Program-made: the position numbers and the translations under genes
NCBI RefSeq assembly: GCF_010731815.2
Contig: NZ_AP022593.1
Coordinates: forward strand, 2,728,001-2,792,000
Origin: Mycolicibacterium arabiense
Lineage (GTDB): Bacteria > Actinomycetota > Actinomycetes > Mycobacteriales > Mycobacteriaceae
Direction of reading: 5' to 3'
DNA: 64,000 bases
Shown here: piece after piece, positions 62,363 through 64,000 of the stretch
Layout: each line of letters begins with the position of its first letter
Position numbering within the stretch: the first letter of the stretch is position 1
The notes under the pieces: model-generated
Database searches by the model: none
What the model was told of the DNA's origin: nothing
Seen by the model: only the letters and a program-made list of their open reading frames with translations

Positions 62363-62745
62363 GTCTTGGCTCCGAACCACTCGCGGACCGGTTCGCGGCG
62401 CAGCAGCAGGGCACCGGTGATCAACAGGATCATCGAGACGCCGACGATCGCGATCACCGCGATGCCCGCGCCGAGCAGCAGCAGCAGCGCCATGAACGCG
62501 ACCGACGCCATGGCCAGACCGACGCCCGCGCTGGCGAACCGGGCCTCACCCCGACGAGCCCGGCCCGCGAGGTAACCCTGCGCGAGGCCTGCCGCGATCA
62601 GCAGGACGCCGGTGACGATCACCAGGGGCGCGCCTCCCTGGCTCAGCGTCAGCATGCCCAACGCGGCGATCAGGACGGCTGCGGTCACCCAGCACCAGAA
62701 CGCGGTGTCCACGATGCGCGGGCGCTGCGCAGGGGTGTCGGGCAT
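62359..62745 (-). CDS. four-helix membrane protein, 128 residues
   Basis: This 128-residue protein has four hydrophobic segments (about 14-33, 38-55, 70-90 and 93-112) and a short basic end (REPVREWFGAKT). ATG 62745. It is in the hemB transcription unit (overlap with the DUF3093-like gene; 12 bases after the preceding gene). No family function known. Confidence 0.75.
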   Translation of the reverse strand: MPDTPAQRPRIVDTAFWCWVTAAVLIAALGMLTLSQGGAPLVIVTGVLLIAAGLAQGYLAGRARRGEARFASAGVGLAMASVAFMALLLLLGAGIAVIAIVGVSMILLITGALLLRREPVREWFGAKT

Positions 62746-62757
62746 GGTCGGGCCAGC

Positions 62758-63186
62758 CTATCGGGTGAAGAACCCGTGAGCGTCCTTGCGGTGCAACAGG
62801 TAGATGCCTCCCGCAATCAGCACGGCGCCGAGGATCACGCACACCGCATACGCCGACGCGGCGACCGCGGACCGTTCGCTGCCGAACAGGTTGCCGACCA
62901 CGTAGACCACCGACGCGGCGCCGCCACCGGTCAGGACGGTACGCGCCCACCGGTACCGTGCGCGCATCAACAGCAGCAGCGTGGACACCAGCACCAGCAC
63001 CACGACCGCGACGAAGCCCGCGAAGGCGTCGACGATCCCGCTCATCGCTCGCGTGGGTGCGGTGACCTGGTCGATGACGTAGCCCGCCGTCATCAGCGGC
63101 AGCGCAACCGCCCACAACCAGAAGCCGGTCACCACGTCCTCGGGTGGGCCGCCCGGGGTCTGGTCGGTGGGTTCGGTCGGGTTCAC
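62758..63186 (-). CDS. membrane protein, 142 residues, downstream of hemB
   Basis: This 142-residue protein has a Pro/Thr-rich N-terminus and four hydrophobic segments (about 21-40, 50-72, 84-99 and 108-130), ending in RKDAHGFFTR. GTG 63186 overlaps the hemB stop (GTGA). Its place corresponds to Rv0513 in M. tuberculosis. Function unknown. Confidence 0.78.
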   Translation of the reverse strand: MNPTEPTDQTPGGPPEDVVTGFWLWAVALPLMTAGYVIDQVTAPTRAMSGIVDAFAGFVAVVVLVLVSTLLLLMRARYRWARTVLTGGGAASVVYVVGNLFGSERSAVAASAYAVCVILGAVLIAGGIYLLHRKDAHGFFTR

Positions 63187-64000
63187 GCCAGCCAGGTGGC
63201 GGCCTCGGCCGCCCAGTAGGTCAGCACGATGTCGGCCCCCGCGCGCCGGATGCTGATCAACGTCTCCAGCGCCACGGTGGGCAGGTCTACCCAGCCGTTC
63301 GCGGCGGCGGCGCTGATCATTGAGTACTCGCCCGACACCTGATACGCGGCAACGGGAACCGGCGATGTGTCGGCGGCCGCGCGGAGCACGTCGAGGTACG
63401 CCATCGCCGGCTTCACCATGATGATGTCGGCGCCCTCGTCGATGTCGAGTTCCACCTCGTGCAGGGCCTCGCGCGCGTTGCCCGGGTTCTGCTGATAGGT
63501 GCGCCGGTCCCCCGCCAGGCTCGACGCCACCGCCTCGCGGAACGGGCCGTAGAAGCCGGACGCGAACTTCGCGGCGTAGGCCAGGATCACGACGTCGGTG
63601 TGGCCCGCGGCGTCGAGTCCATCGCGGATCGCGGCCACCTGGCCGTCCATCATGCCGCTGGGGCCGACCACGTGGGCACCCGAATTGGCTTGCGCTACAG
63701 CGAGAGCGACGTACCGATCGTTGGTGGCGTCGTTGTCCACCCGCCCCTCGACGTCGAGGACGCCGCAGTGGCCGTGGTCGGTGAACTCGTCGAGGCAGGT
63801 GTCGGCCATCAACACCGTGGCGTCACCGACCTCGGCCGACAGGTCCCGCAGCGCGACGTTGAGGATGCCGTCCTCCGCGATGCCGACCGACCCGAGTGCG
63901 TCCTTGTCCTCGTCCCGCGGCACGCCGAAGAGCATCAGTCCGCCGACGCCCGCCGCCACCGCATCGGTGGCGGCGCGCCGCAGCGATTCGCGGGTGTGCT
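63183..64000 (-). CDS. hemB: delta-aminolevulinic acid dehydratase, 5' end outside the window
   Basis: The visible 272 residues are the C-terminal part of porphobilinogen synthase. They contain the metal-site DTCLDEFTDHGHCG, the substrate-site Lys in AYAAKFASGFYGPFR, the Schiff-base Lys in IMVKPAMAYLD, and a YQVSGEYSMI stretch. The frame is open to the window edge at 64000, so the start lies beyond; a Met at 63959 is internal. It condenses two 5-aminolevulinates to porphobilinogen in haem synthesis, the step after HemL. Confidence 0.95.
   Translation of the reverse strand, partial: HTRESLRRAATDAVAAGVGGLMLFGVPRDEDKDALGSVGIAEDGILNVALRDLSAEVGDATVLMADTCLDEFTDHGHCGVLDVEGRVDNDATNDRYVALAVAQANSGAHVVGPSGMMDGQVAAIRDGLDAAGHTDVVILAYAAKFASGFYGPFREAVASSLAGDRRTYQQNPGNAREALHEVELDIDEGADIIMVKPAMAYLDVLRAAADTSPVPVAAYQVSGEYSMISAAAANGWVDLPTVALETLISIRRAGADIVLTYWAAEAATWLA

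Overview
The window looks like a chromosomal segment of a rapidly growing mycobacterium (Mycolicibacterium type). The GC content is high throughout, starts are often GTG, and genes are packed with 1- or 4-base stop/start overlaps. The right end, read on the minus strand, follows the order known from Mycobacterium tuberculosis: hemB, small membrane proteins, hemL, a histidine phosphatase, a TlpA-like thioredoxin, ccdA, resB, ccsB, a ParA-like ATPase, a tiny membrane protein, a DUF4229 protein, menA, an MTA/purine nucleoside phosphorylase, a galE-like epimerase, and then a GT2 / DUF2064 / membrane protein group. Mycobacterial regulatory sequences support this placement: several SigF-type promoters (GTTT-N15/16-GGGTAy) and one LexA/SOS box. 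I see no rRNA, tRNA, CRISPR array or insertion sequence, and no stretch over 300 bases without a gene.

Layout. 0-6.4 kb: AI-2E-type permease, a CPA1 Na+/H+ antiporter, a lipase-maturation-factor homologue, the uracil-DNA-binding protein UdgX, an MBL-fold hydrolase and Dps. 6.4-10.5 kb: a methyltransferase and a stress island (PhoU, DUF4383, hemerythrin, small lipoprotein) in which PhoU, DUF4383 and hemerythrin have SigF-like promoters, as Dps probably does. 10.5-12.2 kb: a DUF222/HNH endonuclease gene with an SOS box across its start codon. 12.3-25.5 kb: a glycan-assembly locus. 25.6-29.2 kb: a zinc alcohol dehydrogenase, an AraC regulator and another GT4. 29.3-35.7 kb: CsbD, a stand-alone CheB / STAS-HATPase / CheR-PAS / ANTAR signalling group, a general-stress SDR and a holin-like/DUF3618 pair. 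35.7-42.3 kb: an endonuclease/phosphatase-fold protein, a nucleotidyltransferase-like protein, an integral membrane protein, sugar-transfer genes and a two-component system. 42.3-64 kb: nitronate monooxygenase, galE-like, MTAP, an extra Emb-type arabinosyltransferase, menA, the cytochrome c maturation operon, hemL, a P450, a TetR regulator with an MpaB-like oxygenase, and the hemB group.

The most unusual part is the 12.3-25.5 kb locus. A nine-gene, largely translationally coupled minus-strand operon encodes GmhA, an HldE-type bifunctional heptose kinase/nucleotidyltransferase, and a GmhB-type phosphatase fused to a GT2. Together these make a near-complete route from sedoheptulose-7-phosphate to ADP-heptose. 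The same operon carries UDP-glucose dehydrogenase and a UDP-glucuronate-decarboxylase-like SDR (a possible UDP-xylose route), two heptosyltransferase-like GT9 proteins, a classical SDR and a NodU-type carbamoyltransferase. More GT2/GT4 enzymes flank it. I infer that it builds a carbamoylated glycan containing heptose and perhaps pentose. The product cannot be read from the sequence.

A second theme is SigF-type stress control. Matching promoters precede phoU, the DUF4383 gene, the hemerythrin gene, csbD and a general-stress SDR, with weaker matches before dps and cheB. The cheB-led operon encodes a protein with both anti-anti-sigma-like (STAS) and anti-sigma-like (HATPase) domains, which could feed into alternative sigma factor control.
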